Numbered from the stretch's first letter, positions 19,801 to 34,170 are shown. The stretch: DNA of 64,000 nt from Macrotis lagotis (GCF_037893015.1 NC_133660.1:281233067-281297066), one strand, 5' to 3'. Notes: generated by a model not told the origin, from the sequence alone. Numbers and translations are program-made.

Positions 19801-21235
19801 GCTTCATGATCTCAAAATCTTTGAGTTGGGAAGGACCCGAGGGGCTGGGGTTTCAGCAGGAACGCACATGGGAGGAGCTCCTCTGGGGCTCACCCCAGAT
19901 AGCCTACATGCTCTTGAGTCTTCTCAGAAGACTCTTCTCCAGAAATAGAGAAGTTGGAGGAGGTGGCCTGTGGCTCTGCGCAAGGCCTGGATTTTCCAGA
20001 CTGGCCACATGGGCCACCTCTCTATGCCTTGGTTACTGCAGTCCCGCCCCCTCCTCAGGACCCTCCCCAGCTTCTCTGGCCAGTGTGTGGAGCCCCAGAT
20101 GGACCCAGCCAGGAGCCAAGTGGCTGCTACCCATGCAGCAGCTGATGTGACCTTGGCCTCTAAGACAGGGCCCTCATCCAAAACACCCAGAGGGGAAGGA
20201 GGAGCCCGGGAAGGGCCTGGGGCCTCTACTTCTTTGCCGGCTGAGGCAACATTTGGAAACAGAAACCAGCTTTCCCTTGGTCACTGCCCCTTTGGCTGGA
20301 CTCTTCTCCCAAACACGACATGTCCAAGGTGGCGGTCACCAAACGGTTTGGGAGGGTGGTGGGGCTGTGCCCAGATCAGAGCTGGGGGGTGGGACTAGGG
20401 AGCAGCAGACAACTCAATGAGCTTCTGGGAAGCCCCTAGGTTTGTGCAGGTGAGGACCCTTCACGGATAGGAACTAATGGGACCACGGAGAAGAAAGTAG
20501 CTATGTAGCTAGCACATATATGCATGCCCCTGATCTGTGTTGATAGGGCATAGACACATATCTATTACATGGAATCTTATAGAGGATGTGTGCAATGCGT
20601 ATAAAAAGGATTGTTGGGAACTGGGGAGCGGATCAGGAGGGCCTTGGGGAGGGGGACCTGGAGCTTCTAAGAGAGGCAGCATGGGATAGTGTGGGGTGGG
20701 TTTGGGGATCATGGACTCTGAGTTCAAATTCAGACCACCACTTCCTAGATGTGGATGTTGGGCCATCTCTCTGGCCTCAAGTCCACTAAATATCCAATGA
20801 GAAGGTGGGATCAGGCTCCAGAGGGTTCCAGAGGGGAGGAGGAAGTGGGGTCCAGTCTGTATAAAAGCAGAGAGAATTGGATGGGAGAAACTCTCCAAGG
20901 GGAACTGAGGCAAAGAGCCCTCCTGGCGGGCCCACCGAGGGCCTGCTCAGTGGCGTGGCCATGCAGGGAGGGCCGGGCTAGGCCCACACTCCCCCCATGG
21001 CTGCCCATGGTGCTCACAGTCCGATCATGCTGAGTTCTCTGGGGACAGAGCAGGATCAGGAAGGAGGGGGATGGGTAAGGAGGGAGCACCCCCCCATCAT
21101 TCCTCTGCTACCTTCCGAAGCTCCCCACTGCCCCTCAGCCCAGAGTTGGGTCTGGCCAGTGAAACTTCATCTCCTGCCTCCAGCCAGGGTACCACAGCTA
21201 GAGGGGAGACAACTTCTTTAAAGATGGAGAAGCTG

Positions 21236-21360
21236 GGGGCAGCTAGGTGGCACAGTGACCTGAGTTCAAGTGTGATCTCGGACACTTAATAATGACCTAG
21301 CTGTGTGACCTTGGGCAAGCCACTTAACCCCACTGCCTTGCAAAAAAGCAAAAAAATCAA
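21236..21360 (+). repeat. Marsupial SINE with an internal deletion
   Basis: The head GGGGGCAGCTAGGTGGCACA runs straight into CAGTGACCTGAGTTCAAG, so about 35 bases between the head and the body are missing. The tail is normal. Confidence 0.85.
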
Positions 21361-21799
21361 AAGATGGAGAAGCTGAATGCAGGACAGGGGAGTGGGGAAA
21401 GCCAACCTTTCCCTCACACCAACTCCTACCAATGAGCTCAGCCTCCCTCTGGCTCTGCCTCCACATTCCTCAGCCTTCCTTGGCTCCAGCAGGCTCAGAC
21501 AGATGGGTCACTAGAAGCTCCCTGAACTTGTCCCTGCCCTGCAGCCACCCTCCTGGTCATCCTCACCTCCTCAGAACCCCCCCTCACTCCCCCATCTCCC
21601 AGAGTCACTCACTTGCCCAATCTTGTTCCTATCTCCCACACATCTCTCATCTCTCCCTCTCCCCCCATAGGAATCCTGCTCGGCTACAGGCCTTCAGCCC
21701 AGCCCTCCTGGACTGCGCTGCCCAGAGGTCTCCTCCCTGGTCTCCCAGCCTCCCCTCCCACTCCCCTGCCCCAGACTTCTCCAGCCTCGTCTGATCGGA

Positions 21800-22200
21800 T
21801 GAGGTTCCCCTTCCCCCAAATCTTCGCTGGCTCCCTATTGCCTCTAGGATAAGATACAGAATTCTCAGCTGGCCCTTCCAGCCCAGGGTCATCCAGCTCC
21901 CTCGTCCTGCCTAGTCTTCCTTCACGAGCGCTCTGGGTCACAGACAAACCGGCGGCTGCTCTTGTTTCTTCTCTGACTCCAAGCCCTTGCCTGGGCTGTG
22001 CCTCCTGCCCGCCATCCACTCCCAGGCTCGGCTCAGACGCCCCTGCCCCCGTGCCCCCACCCACACCCGCCACTTGGCATCTAGCTGCTCTGTCCTGTCT
22101 CTATTCATTGTTCCTCATAATAAGCAGGTCAGTTCTGTGCGGCTTGTCTCCGTAATCCCAGCATCTAGAACAGATTCTGCCAGGAGGGGGAGCCACCTCG
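21800..22200 (+). repeat. L2-like LINE remnant
   Basis: The phrase TTCGCTGGCTCCCTATTGCC followed by GATAAGATACAGAATTCTCA resembles the L2 3' body. The ends are uncertain. Confidence 0.45.
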
Positions 22201-22260
22201 TAGGGGTAAAATGGATGTTCTAAGGACTGACATTGCTTCCCTGGCCTCACTTCCCATGTC

Positions 22261-22340
22261 CCAAGGCCTCCCCCGGCTCCGGCATCCTCCATTCCGAGTC
22301 CCAAGGCCTCCCCCGGCTCCGGCATCCTCCATTCTATGTT
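22261..22340 (+). repeat. 40-base tandem duplication
   Basis: Two adjacent copies, 22261-22300 and 22301-22340, both starting CCAAGGCCTCCCCCGGCTCC. They are identical over the first 34 bases and then diverge. Confidence 0.9.
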
Positions 22341-23131
22341 CTGAAACTCCTGACGCCCCTTCTCCCACCCATGGACCTTGGACCTCTGGGTGAGGGAAGA
22401 GGGCTCGGGCAATGGGGCAATGGGTGAAATCGGTCAACGTTCCTTCTCCCTGGGGGGGAGATTTAATGGGGATGAAAAGCATCCCCAAGCTCACTGAAAA
22501 GTCTCCCAGATTACCCAGGAGCTTTTTGCCACCAAGGTCTTTCCTTAAAGGCTGCCAATGATAGGCCCAAACGGACGGTTCCTGGGAGCGGGGAAGGATT
22601 CCTCAGGCAATCCCGCTCTGCGCATCACCAGTCATGAGCGTCCCAAGGGATCCCGCCATCTTGACTGAGGTTGAAAGTTGGAGGGAGCAGCCAGGGTTGG
22701 GGTGGGCACTGGTGAGTCATTGAGAAGGGATAGCCTAGGAGGGGAGCCCCATTCCCTTTCTCCTCTTCCTCCCCCACCAACCCCACCTGTCTTTGAGAAC
22801 TTGAGAGTTTTGTTTCCCAGACTCCCCTCCGTGCCAGCGCCTGCCCAGACAACGCGGAGTGTCTCCAGAAGGAACTCCCCGTGTGCTTAGATGTGAGGGA
22901 TGGGTCAGGGAAGCCGAGACGTGGTCTGACAGACCTGTGTGGACTCGGGAACCCTGCCCAACAACACAGACCAGGGTCTGTCCTGTAGGAATGACTCTCA
23001 AAGAGGGGAAGGGCTGCCTCATGAGGTGAGTGGAGACATCTGGGGGTCCCCTAAAGGTTCCATTGATCTCCCTGGGTCAAGACTGACTTGTTCATTCATT
23101 CACAGACATTCCCTGGCTCCCATTATGTGCT

Positions 23132-23408
23132 GGGTATCATGGTAGGCAGCTCGATGACTTGGAGTCAGGAGGACAGGCATTCGAATCCAGCCTCATTACT
23201 AGCTGTGTGACCTTGGGCAAGTCACTTCCCCCAATTGCCTCCCATCCAGAGCCATCTCCAGTCCTGATTCCGATCTGGCCCCTGGACCCAGATGGCTCTG
23301 GAGGAGAAACTGAGGCCAGTGACTTAGCACAGCTCCCCCTCACTCCAATCCAATTCACGGGCTTGTCATGGCATGGTCTTCTTCGAGAAGGAAGGACAAC
23401 CATTATGA
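23132..23408 (+). repeat. Long Mar1-like SINE
   Basis: The SINE body leads into a 3' region with CCATCTCCAGTCCTGATTCC, GACCCAGATGGCTCTGGAGG and a TTCGAGAAGGAAGGACAAC end. A second copy with the same 3' module is at 62985-63280. Confidence 0.7.
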
Positions 23409-24371
23409 GACCAAAGATGAACAAATTCAACATCCTACCCTCAGGGGCTTCCAGTTTAGCGTGGTGCTGCTGGCAGAAGTTGGCTCTTTCAAGGGACACT
23501 AAATTGGGAAATTTGAGGTAGGAGCTTTCCATTGCCTTGAGCCAAGTCACTTCCCCTGGGGAGGGGTGGGTGGGAGGTCACCATCTCGGGACTGGGAAAT
23601 GAATGGTCACCCAAAGGGAGATGGAGAAACAGCATCACCCTGGCCACAAGAGAAGAGTATGAGTGGAAACGCCCCAGAACTGGAACAGCACATGAGTCAA
23701 GGTCCCAATAACAAGGCCCTCCGGGGCCGGAGAAAGGGGAAGCCACAGAGGACAAAGAAGTTCATTGGTCTCTCCAAAGCATCACTCTGATTGGACTCCT
23801 GCCCAGCTCCGCGGCTCCCCAGGGAAAGGGGGGGGTAGAAGGATGGGGTGGGGCGGGGGGAGTTAAGGCCAAACTCCCGGGAGGGAGGAGCCATAATCCA
23901 GGGCTAGGGGCCCAGGCTGTCTCTGGCAGCCTTCACTGGGGCTCCTTGTCTTCCCTTTCACTTTCGGTTCATCGAGAGGCCTCGTGGGATCCAGAGATGC
24001 CCCAAGCCTGACTTTCTAGAGAAGGTTCTAGGTCTGAACGATTCAAGCCTAAACAGCCCAGGCTGTCCTGAAGGGGGCTCGGACCAGATTGTGGGTTCTA
24101 TGTTCTAGGGTCCCAGATCTGCCTCCTTAGCACTGATTTTCTATTCCCTCCCCCCAACCATGGTCAACTCCCACTCCCAAACTGGCTCTTCCTGCCCCCA
24201 GGATCCCCCAGGGCCCTTTCCCATCTCCAGGCTCTGGCCGGCCTGGCTCCCCTGCCCGCCTCATTGGTGTCTCATTCTCAGCTCTCTGCGGCTGACTTGA
24301 GCCAGGTCTGTAGTCCTCAGCCAATCTCAGCATCAGACTGTGAGCTCCCTGAGGGCAAGCCTTCCAGTCAT

Positions 24372-24500
24372 TTAAAAATAACTTTATTTCAGGCAAAGGG
24401 GTTGCGTGGCTCGCCCAAGGCCACACAGCTGGGTCATTAAGTGTCTGAGGCCGGATTTGAACCCAGGTGCTCCTGACTCCAGGGCCGCTGCTCTATCCTA
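24372..24500 (-). repeat. Marsupial SINE, truncated at the head
   Basis: Reverse-complement body from CAGGCAAAGGGGTTGCGTGG to GCTGCTCTATCCTACC; the GCTAGGTGGC head is lost. Confidence 0.82.
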
Positions 24501-24599
24501 CCTTGCAATCATTTAAACAATATTTTTCTGCCTACTTTCTGCTTTGAGGCGGCCCTGTCCAGAGCCATTGGTACAACAAAAAGAGAGGAAAAGTCAGTT

Positions 24600-25480
24600 C
24601 TGCCCCATTCGCCCGCCCCCCGGGCTGCCTGCGCCCCCACCTCTCTCCAGAGGGAAGCGCCCCCCAAGTCGGAGCCTGGCTCTGCCCTCGTCTCCCTCTG
24701 CGTCCTCAGGTAGAATGGGTTCCGGACTCACCCAGATGTCTCCCAGGAGGGGACCCGAGTTCCGAGGGGGGGAGGGGGAAGAACCCAGGCCTCCGGCCCC
24801 CCAGCTGTCTCTGTTCTGGCCCAACGGGGAGGGGCCGGCCTGGGAAAGAGTCTGGAGCAGGAGCAGGTCAGCCGGGAGGCTGGGCAAGAAGGGCTGTCAG
24901 GGCCGGTGACTCCAGTGGGCAGCCCTGGGGGGCGGGTGCCCCTGGAAAGCCGCCAAAGGAGCTGGGGACGAGGAAGAACTCGGAACTTGTGGGGAGGGGG
25001 CGGTGTGGGGCAGTGGTCAGAGAGAGCACCGCCTGGGAGCCGGGAGCCCGGCTTGTAGGCCCTAAGTGGGGGAGTCCCATCGGGGGCTCTATCACCCCCG
25101 ACAGGGCCCGGGGTCCCCCAACCCCGGTTCCGGGGCCCCTGAAGCTCCTGTGACTCTTCGCCCCATTTTCGAACGAACAAACTGAGGCTCCCGGAGGGGG
25201 GGGGACACGCGTGGAAGCTGGAAGTGGCCCCGGCCCCCGGCCCCCCGCCCCGGCCGCACTCACCCCGGCCCGGCTCCGGCTCCGGCTCCGGCCCCGGCTC
25301 CCCGCTTGCTCGCTCCCGCGGACGATCGGCTCAGGGGCGGCGGGAGGGAGGGATCCCCACTTGGGGCTGGGCGGGGCCGGCCCCTCCTCCGGCTCCTCCT
25401 CCGGCTCCGGGGGGGGGGGCACCGACTTCTGGACCCCAGACCTGGAAACTGAGGCCGGGCCGGGCGGGGGCAAGTGTCAG
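24600..25480. promoter_or_regulatory. TCIRG1: CpG-rich island, probable TCIRG1 promoter
   Basis: A GC-rich block with many CpGs just upstream of the TCIRG1 coding exons, unlike the CpG-poor flanks. It holds a run of CCGGCT(C)-type units at about 25263-25310. No TATA box stands out, which fits CpG-island initiation. The start point cannot be fixed from sequence. Confidence 0.6.
25264..25440 (-). other. TCIRG1: Probable non-coding exon 1 of TCIRG1
   Basis: On the minus strand a good donor (GGG followed by GTGAGTG) is at 25263, inside the CpG island and in the right orientation. Human TCIRG1 also has a non-coding first exon, and here the next acceptor lies four bases before the ATG, which requires one. 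The upstream edge is a guess. Confidence 0.45.
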
Positions 25481-25595
25481 GCGGAGTCACCCCGAGGACA
25501 CACCCAGAGCTGGGAGGGACCTGGGAGCGCATCCCCTTAACCCTTCTCTCCCCGCAAGGGAGGAGCCAAGCCCCTCCCCCCAGGGCTGGAGGGGC

Positions 25596-25776
25596 CAGCC
25601 TGGGCTCAGGAAGACCCGGGTTCAAATCCATCTGGGTGGCTTGGGCAAGTCACCTCACTCACCCTGCCTGCCTCAGTTTCCTCATCTGTCAAATGAGCCG
25701 TCAACCACGCCTGTATCTGCCGAGAAAACCCCAAATTCGGGCTCCCCGAATATCCCCCCACGGGCAGCCTAAATAA
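25596..25776 (+). repeat. Mar1-like SINE
   Basis: Contains TTCAAATCCATCTGGGTGGC, then the GCCTCAGTTTCCTCATCTGT module and the GAGAAAACCCCAAATTCGGG tail typical of Mar1. Confidence 0.65.
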
Positions 25777-26239
25777 TGAAGTGGACGAATACAAAGAAAA
25801 GCACTGAAATAAGGTGGGGGGGAGGTTGGTGGCCCCTGCGCTGCTGCCTTAAGGCCCTGGGAATTGGGGGTGGGGGTGGGGGGAAGCACCAAGTGGGTTT
25901 GATCCTGTGACTTTTTTAGTAGAATAAAACGTTCGCACTCAGGCCATAGAAGGAGCCTGCAAAGGTAGTGAGCTCCCGGTCCCACGGGCGAAGGCCAGGT
26001 CGGAGCAGCCCAGAGCAGCCCAGGAGGAGGAGCTGGCATCTCTCTCCTGAGCAAGCAGCTTCTCTCTCTCACTGAGCTTGAGCTTTTCCGTTGCTATTCT
26101 ATCGTAGCTTCCCAATGGCATGTTCTGAAAGGGTTTCGCCATTCATGCGCGTGCACATGCGGGGGGGGCCCTTCCTAATTTTCCTTCTGCCCCCTCCCCT
26201 CGGCGGCGAGCAGCCTCGGCACACTAAGGCCTTAGTCAT

Positions 26240-26600
26240 TTTCTGCAGGAGGAAGGGGGAGAAATGCAGAAGAAAAATCTTAAAAAGCGGATTCTGTAGG
26301 TGTTGCTTTCCCTGGGAATGGCCCGGTCCCAAGCCGCTCTCCTAGGAGGGCCAGCTCTCTGCCTGCTGAGGCCGGCCTCCGGCAAGGCTGGCCAGTTCCC
26401 GGCGTCGCTGCTCCTGAATACCTTGTTCCCTCGGTGCTGCTCAGCATCAGTTCCTGTAATTCGTCCCAGGCTTCTCTGGAGTCCGGCCACGCGTGGTTTC
26501 TTACAGAGCAACCGTCCTCCGCAGCAGTCATACACCACAGCTTGGAGCCTAACTCTCTAAAAAATGCTTCCCGTAGCCGGGCCTCCCTGCAGCCTTTCAC
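26240..26600 (-). repeat. LINE-1 3' end remnant, minus strand
   Basis: The phrase CAGGCTTCTCTGGAGTCCGG followed by CATACACCACAGCTTGGAGC resembles the reverse complement of marsupial L1 between ORF2 and its 3' end. Diverged and GC-enriched. Confidence 0.45.
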
Positions 26601-27314
26601 AAGGTCACTCGGAGAAGGGATCCATCAAGTGGGTGGGGAGAACCAATGGGGTTCCAGAGCCGGGGAGTGATCTGGGCTGTAGGAAAATCCCTTTGACCAT
26701 GCGAGGAGGCTAGATTCGAGGGAGGAGAGCGTGGAGGCCGGGGCAGCCATTGGAGACCAGCGGGGAGGGTGGCAGGAAGGCCAAGGCTGGGCAGCTGCCC
26801 ACCTGGGTGGGGGTGCTCTGAAGAGGCGCAGGCAGGTTAAGAGTGACCAAAAGTGAGAGACTCGGGATCTCTTGTGAGATCATTTAGAGCTGGGGTCCTC
26901 AGGCCCCCCAAGATGTCTGTGGTGAGATTTCGGGAGATCCATGACAAAAAAGACCAAGCATTTCCTTGACTGGAGGCAACAAAGGTGATTCTGGGTAGCC
27001 TTCACTGGACTCCCAGCCAGAGGGGTCCAAGACATACAGAAGGCCTGGGCCAATCTTCTAATTTTACAGATGGGGAAAGTGAGGCCCAGTGAGGTCAAGT
27101 GAGTAATGTCCAGGGAGGGAATGGCTAGCTGGGTTTCCAAGCCAGATGTTCCACCCTCCCCTGGGGCTGAAGCCCTCATTGTCCTTGGAGCTCAGGAATG
27201 TGCCCCCTGCCCTCTTCCCTGGAAGTCAGAAGGTCCCTCCTCTCCCCCTTTCCCCTAGGCTCTGCTCCTTGGATCTTTACAATGCAGCAGCTATTCTGGT
27301 TCTAAACCCTTCCT

Positions 27315-27457
27315 TCTTTTTTTTTTTTTGCAAGGCAATGGCTTCAGTGACTTGCCCAAGGCCACACGACTAGGTAATTATTGTCTGAGGCTGCATTTGA
27401 ACTCAGGTCCTCCTGACTCCAGGGCTGGTGTTCTATCCACTGCGCACCTAGCCGTCC
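27315..27457 (-). repeat. Marsupial SINE (WSINE1-like)
   Basis: T12 then GCAAGGCAATGGCTTCAGTG through to CCACTGCGCACCTAGCCGTC. Inserted close to the LINE-1 remnant that follows. Confidence 0.88.
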
Positions 27458-27467
27458 CTAAACCCTT

Positions 27468-27800
27468 CCTTCTGCATCAGTTCATACAAATCTTCCCAGG
27501 CTTCTCTGACACCCCCCCCCCCAGTCCTTCAGTTTTTAGAGCACAATCTGCCTCCATACACCATCACATTCAGCCATTCCCCAGGTGATGGGAGCCCCTC
27601 ACTTTCCAGTTCTTTGCTGCTACAAATAAAGGTGCCAGTGTGTTTGTACCAACAGCTTCTTTTCCTCCTTTGATCAGTTTGGGTTCAGAACGAGTTCTGG
27701 CGCCCCTGGGTCAAAGGGTACACCCAGTTTAGAAGCTTTTGGGCCACAGCTCCAGAATGACTGCAATGCACCCCAAAGCTGCATTCCTGACTCCTCTGTA
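27468..27800 (-). repeat. LINE-1 3' end remnant, minus strand
   Basis: Contains CAGCCATTCCCCAGGTGATG, TTCTTTGCTGCTACAAATAA and TGGGTCAAAGGGTACACCCA, each the complement of an L1 3' motif. Confidence 0.6.
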
Positions 27801-28289
27801 ATTTTCACAAGGGCACCCAGGGATGTGTGTGTCTGCCTGTGTCTGTGTGTGTGTGTGTCTGTGTGTGAGCACTTACTCCAGAGAGGAGACTTGAGGCCTG
27901 GAAAAGGGAAGTGATTCATAAGAAACAATGCAATAGTTTGGAGGGGGGGGGATCCAGGCTTTCCGGTTGGCTTTCTTTGTCCCAGACCACATCCTCTTTC
28001 CTCCCTGCCCTGCCCTGCCCTGTCCCCATTTCTGCTAACCACCAACACTGATGGGATTTGGCCGATGGGTGTTATTTTGGGTTGCCCTCGTCTTGCCTCA
28101 CCCCACCCCCACCCCACCCCCAAAGCTGCTGCAGGAGGCTTGTGTGACAGAGGGGACCGGACTGGGAGGACCTGGGGCCCAGGCTGGCCCTGCCATTGAG
28201 TCACCGTGAGGCCCTGGACTTGTCACTTTAAAAGTCAACTTTTGGGAGTTGTTACCAAGGAGCCAACCAACAGGGATGGGAGCATCCCA

Positions 28290-28480
28290 GTTCCCTCATT
28301 TTATCATCTGGGAAAGTGAGGCCCAGAGGGTGGCTCCCCCAGGGTCCCCAGCTTGGAATAGCAGGTCCTCGGCTCCAGGGTCAGGACTGGCCACTGCACC
28401 AAGGCCACGCTCAGCTTCTTGGGCACCAACCCTGGGCACGATGCAGAGTAAAGTGACTTCAGGTAGCGATCGGGGCCTGC
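28290..28480 (-). repeat. MIR-like remnant
   Basis: CTCATTTTATCATCTGGGAA followed by GTGAGGCCCAGAGGGTGGC, reverse-complement core. Confidence 0.4.
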
Positions 28481-28554
28481 CATTGCCCCTTCAGGTGCTT
28501 CTCTAACCCAAGCTAGCCATGGCCCACACATAGTCGAATCTTTACAATGACTTT

Positions 28555-28715
28555 CTCCACAATTCTCACAATCCTGTGAAGTAGGTGCTATTATGAGCCT
28601 CATTTTACAGTGGGAGAAACTGAGGCAACCAGAGGGCAAGTGACTTGCCCAAGGTCACACTGCTAGGGGGCATATGAACTCAGACCTTCCTGAATTGAGA
28701 CCCAGACTCTTTCCT
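28555..28715 (-). repeat. MIR-like SINE remnant
   Basis: Core CATTTTACAGTGGGAGAAAC, then AAGTGACTTGCCCAAGGTCA in reverse-complement orientation. Confidence 0.55.
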
Positions 28716-29569
28716 CTATTCTAGCTCTGTCATAGATAACTGGGTGATCTTGCCCACATCCCTTAAGCTTACTGAATCTCCACTTTAATGTCAGACAATT
28801 GGGTCGACCTCGGCGGTTCCTTGGGGTCCTGCTGAATGAGCCTCTCGTCATTCTCTAACCTCTGTTCATTCTTGGGGGGCAATGAGGGTCAGCTATGATC
28901 TCACCCACTACAGGATGCCCCCCTTCTGGGTATTTGGGAGTTCTGACTCTGCCCTCCCTTGGGGTCAGAGCTGCTTCTCTGTTGTGGGGGGGAGGAGGAA
29001 ACTGAGGCCCACCGACTCCCCTGATTATCCAGGCCCCAAGTCCCTTCTCCTCCACATTTCCCAGATCCCATCCCTCACTTGGACTGTATGCAGCCTAAGG
29101 CTGGGCAGGTCTCTGTGGCCCAGTTTCCGCATGGGCAGTGGGGATGGAAAGGGGACCCATCTCTGGGGGGGCATAAAGCTCTCTAGGATGTCCTAAGCTT
29201 CAAGTACTAGAGAAATGTCCCCAGTGATGACTCAAGAGTGATTACCCAAAACATGGGGAAATCGGGGCTCTGGTTCCCCTCTGGGACTTGGTCCAATGCG
29301 GGATCAGGGCCCCGCACTCATGGCCTCCACCAACTGGTCCATGGGCAGCTGGAGCAGGTGGGGGCCCCAGGTGCTGACTGGGTGTGACCCGAGTTGGACT
29401 TGGGGGCCTGGAGACACTAAGGCAGCCTACAACACACAGGGCCTGACCTTTACTCCCGGCCCAGGCCTCAAAGGGAGGGGAGCAGCAGCAGGAAGTGGGT
29501 CTTGGGTGCCACTCCCCTGAGGCTTCCTGCCTCCATGGCCCCCAAGCCCAGCCTATTTGTTGCCTCTCC

Positions 29570-29762
29570 TCTGGCCCTGCTTCAGTCTCCCCTAAAGGCC
29601 CAGCCAAAGTCCCACCTTCCCCAGGAAGCCTTTCTCAATCCCCTTGTATTTGAGGGGTTCCCCCCACTGTGGCTTCTCCTGTTCACCTTGGTCAGCTGTG
29701 AGAGCAGGAGCTGCTCAGGGCCTCTTGGATCCAGGGCAGGTGCAGAATAGTAAAGCCGTGCC
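29570..29762 (+). repeat. L2 3' end remnant
   Basis: CCCACCTTCCCCAGGAAGCC followed by TTTCTCAATCCCCTTGTA matches the L2 3' body; it ends near the next SINE. Confidence 0.55.
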
Positions 29763-29765
29763 CGT

Positions 29766-29905
29766 TGGGGCAGCAAGGTGGCACAGTGGATAGAGCATAG
29801 GCCCTGAAACAGGGCTGGAGTTCAAATCCAGCCTCAGACAGGATATGTATTAGCTGTGTGGCCTTGGACAAGTCACTTAACCCCAGTGCCTTGCAAAACC
29901 AAAAA
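29766..29905 (+). repeat. Marsupial SINE (WSINE1-like)
   Basis: Full-length copy from TGGGGCAGCAAGGTGGCACA to CCAGTGCCTTGCAAAACC. Confidence 0.9.
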
Positions 29906-30109
29906 CAGAGAAGTGTTTGTTGGCCGATGGCCCTTCCCTTAAGCTTCGTCTCTTATTCACTTTTCCAGACCTTTCCTGCCGCCCCCCCCAGGTTCTGTCA
30001 CATCTCTGGCTTATGAGTAGCAATCAGAATCACAGAACTAGGGGCGGCTGTGTCCTCACTGGCCTCCACAATGATATGCTTTAGATCAATCTCCTTTTAT
30101 TCTGTTATC

Positions 30110-30226
30110 CATGACAGAGGCCAAGGTCAAATGACTTGCCCAGGGTCCCTTGGCCAGTATCTGAGGCTGGATTTGAACTCAGGTCTTCCAGGGTCCAGGA
30201 TTAGAACTGTCATCTACTGGCCCCCG
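30110..30226 (-). repeat. MIR-like SINE remnant
   Basis: AAATGACTTGCCCAGGGTCC, then GGATTTGAACTCAGGTCTTC. Confidence 0.6.
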
Positions 30227-31001
30227 AGTTAGTAGAGCAAGGCCCTGCCTGGGCTTAAAGGGGGAACCCTGTCCACTCTAGGCAAGCTCTGGCCGATGTC
30301 GGCCCACTGGTACCTGCCCCTGATTCTGTCAACAGCCCCTCAGCTCCCTGAGCTCACCTTCTCCTCTCCCAGTCCATAAGGTGCATGGACTTGGGTCTTT
30401 CCCATCCCCCACATTGGACTGGAAGCTCTGGGAGGGCAGGTACCCAGTCTTGGGCCCAGGACCACAGGTCTCCTGCCCTCCCACTCTCCTCTACCGCCTG
30501 CCAGGCTATGTTGAAGCCCCTTACTCCCTCACCCTTGCCCCCAAGTTCTGACCCCAGATCACAGCTGGGAGACTTGGGTCAGAGGGCATGCCCGAGGGGA
30601 TGGCCCAAGCCCCCCAGTTATGACTCCTCCCTTTAAATTAGATTTCATGGGGATGGGGTGGGGCCCTTCTGCTACCAAGGCAGAGGGGCCCGAGGCCCAG
30701 AGCAGGCCTTGAACCTGGACCTTGCTGATTCCCAGACAGTCCCTGATTAACTTGTGAGGGGGGGCCCATAAGGATGAGTTCAACCTGTTTGGGCCCAAGC
30801 AGCCCCAGGAAACGGGAGAGAGGCAAAGAGAGGCAGTGCCTCCCCACCCACCTCCCCGCCACTGTGACCTTGAGTCTGGCCTCTGGACAGTATAGACAGC
30901 AGCCATCAAGGATCCCCACAAGGGGGGGGGGGGGCCTGGCCTCCCTCAACTCGACGTACCCCCAAGCTCCCTCAAGGAGACACTCTGCACACATTTTAAG
31001 G

Positions 31002-31007
31002 TTTATT
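31002..31007 (-). terminator. NDUFS8: Poly(A) signal AATAAA of NDUFS8
   Basis: TTTATT on the plus strand, 76 bases past the stop codon. Confidence 0.8.
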
Positions 31008-31082
31008 CCAGGGGCCCGGGCAGGAGGGCTGCTGCCCTAGGACCAGACTGGGGGTGAAGGGAGTGTTCTGGAAGCCCTGGCT

Positions 31083-33524
<2,442 letters not shown>

Positions 33525-33823
33525 CTGGGAAGAGGAGGGGGAGCCGCGATCAGCACAGGGTGCGGCCCGGGGAGGCCCGGGTGGGGGCCCTGCCCCCCGC
33601 GTCCCTCACTCCTTGGGGCGCCCCGGGGCCCGGCGCCTTCACCGAGCTCCCTCACGCCTCCCCTGTGCCATCGGGCCGCGCTGCCCCCTCCCCCGGCCGT
33701 GTCCCTAGCCGGGCCCCGGCACCAGGCCCGGGCCGAGAAGTGGGGCAGATGCAGATCCCGGGCCCGGGCCCCGTGCCCCGTGCCCCGTGCCCCCGGGCCG
33801 GCCCGGGCCCCGCCGCGCGCACG

Positions 33824-33833
33824 GCGCATGCGC
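33824..33833. promoter_or_regulatory. NDUFS8: NRF-1-type palindrome GCGCATGCGC
   Basis: A perfect palindrome matching the core of the NRF-1 consensus, in intron 1 about 160 bases downstream of the exon 1 donor. NRF-1 drives many nuclear respiratory-chain genes. Confidence 0.6.
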
Positions 33834-33991
33834 CCCCGCCAGGGTGACCCCGCGGCCCGCGGCCTGAAGGACGCTCGGGGCGGCCCGCCGCGCGCCCGGC
33901 CGGAGCAAGGCCGCCCGGGCCGGGCCGGCCGCTCTCCGGCCCCGCGCCGCGCCCTCCCTTGGTGCCCGGGCCCCCCGGGCCGCGCGCCCAC

Positions 33992-34170
33992 CTGGAGGGA
34001 GATGTCACGGCCGCCGCCGCCGCAGAGCCTCCGAGCCGGGGCGGGGGCGGGGCCGCCGACCCCGCCTCGCGGCTCCCACTGGAGCGCTGGCCCGTCATTC
34101 AGGCCCGCGGGGGCCGATATGGAGGACGCTGATTGGCCGGCCTCGGCCTCGCGGGAAGTCAGGCGGCGCC
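33992..34170 (-). other. NDUFS8: Probable non-coding exon 1 of NDUFS8
   Basis: A minus-strand donor (CTCCAG followed by GTGGGC) sits at 33991 inside the CpG island. A non-coding first exon is needed because the ATG is at an acceptor, and human has one. The upstream end is a guess set near the YY1-type motif. Confidence 0.5.
34131..34136 (-). promoter_or_regulatory. NDUFS8: CCAAT box (minus strand)
   Basis: Reads GATTGG on the plus strand, so it is a CCAATC in NDUFS8 orientation. A second CCAAT, on the plus strand, is at 34188-34192. Confidence 0.45.

Larger units (their letters stand above)
19479..25263. other. TCIRG1 intron 1, about 5.8 kb
   Basis: Spans from the acceptor just before the start codon to the probable exon 1 donor. 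It holds MIR and SINE copies at 19.6, 21.2, 23.1 and 24.4 kb, an L2-like stretch at about 21.8-22.2 kb and a 40-base tandem duplication. Segments 19.8-21.2 and 22.4-23.1 kb show no element I recognise. The length depends on the exon 1 call. Confidence 0.5.
25450..30985. other. Spacer between TCIRG1 promoter and NDUFS8 3' end
   Basis: About 5.5 kb with no gene found. It contains SINEs, LINE-1 ends on the minus strand, MIR-like pieces and short GT runs. Open frames of up to about 180 codons occur but lack splice or homology support. Confidence 0.6.

Noticed and set aside
24868-25772. Frames of 180-200 codons on both strands around 25 kb
   Set aside because: Overlapping GC-driven frames in a CpG island without splice, start or homology support. 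The region is better read as promoter plus non-coding exon 1.
27674-28204. A 176-codon minus-strand frame
   Set aside because: Overlaps a LINE-1 remnant and a GT microsatellite; composition is not protein-like.
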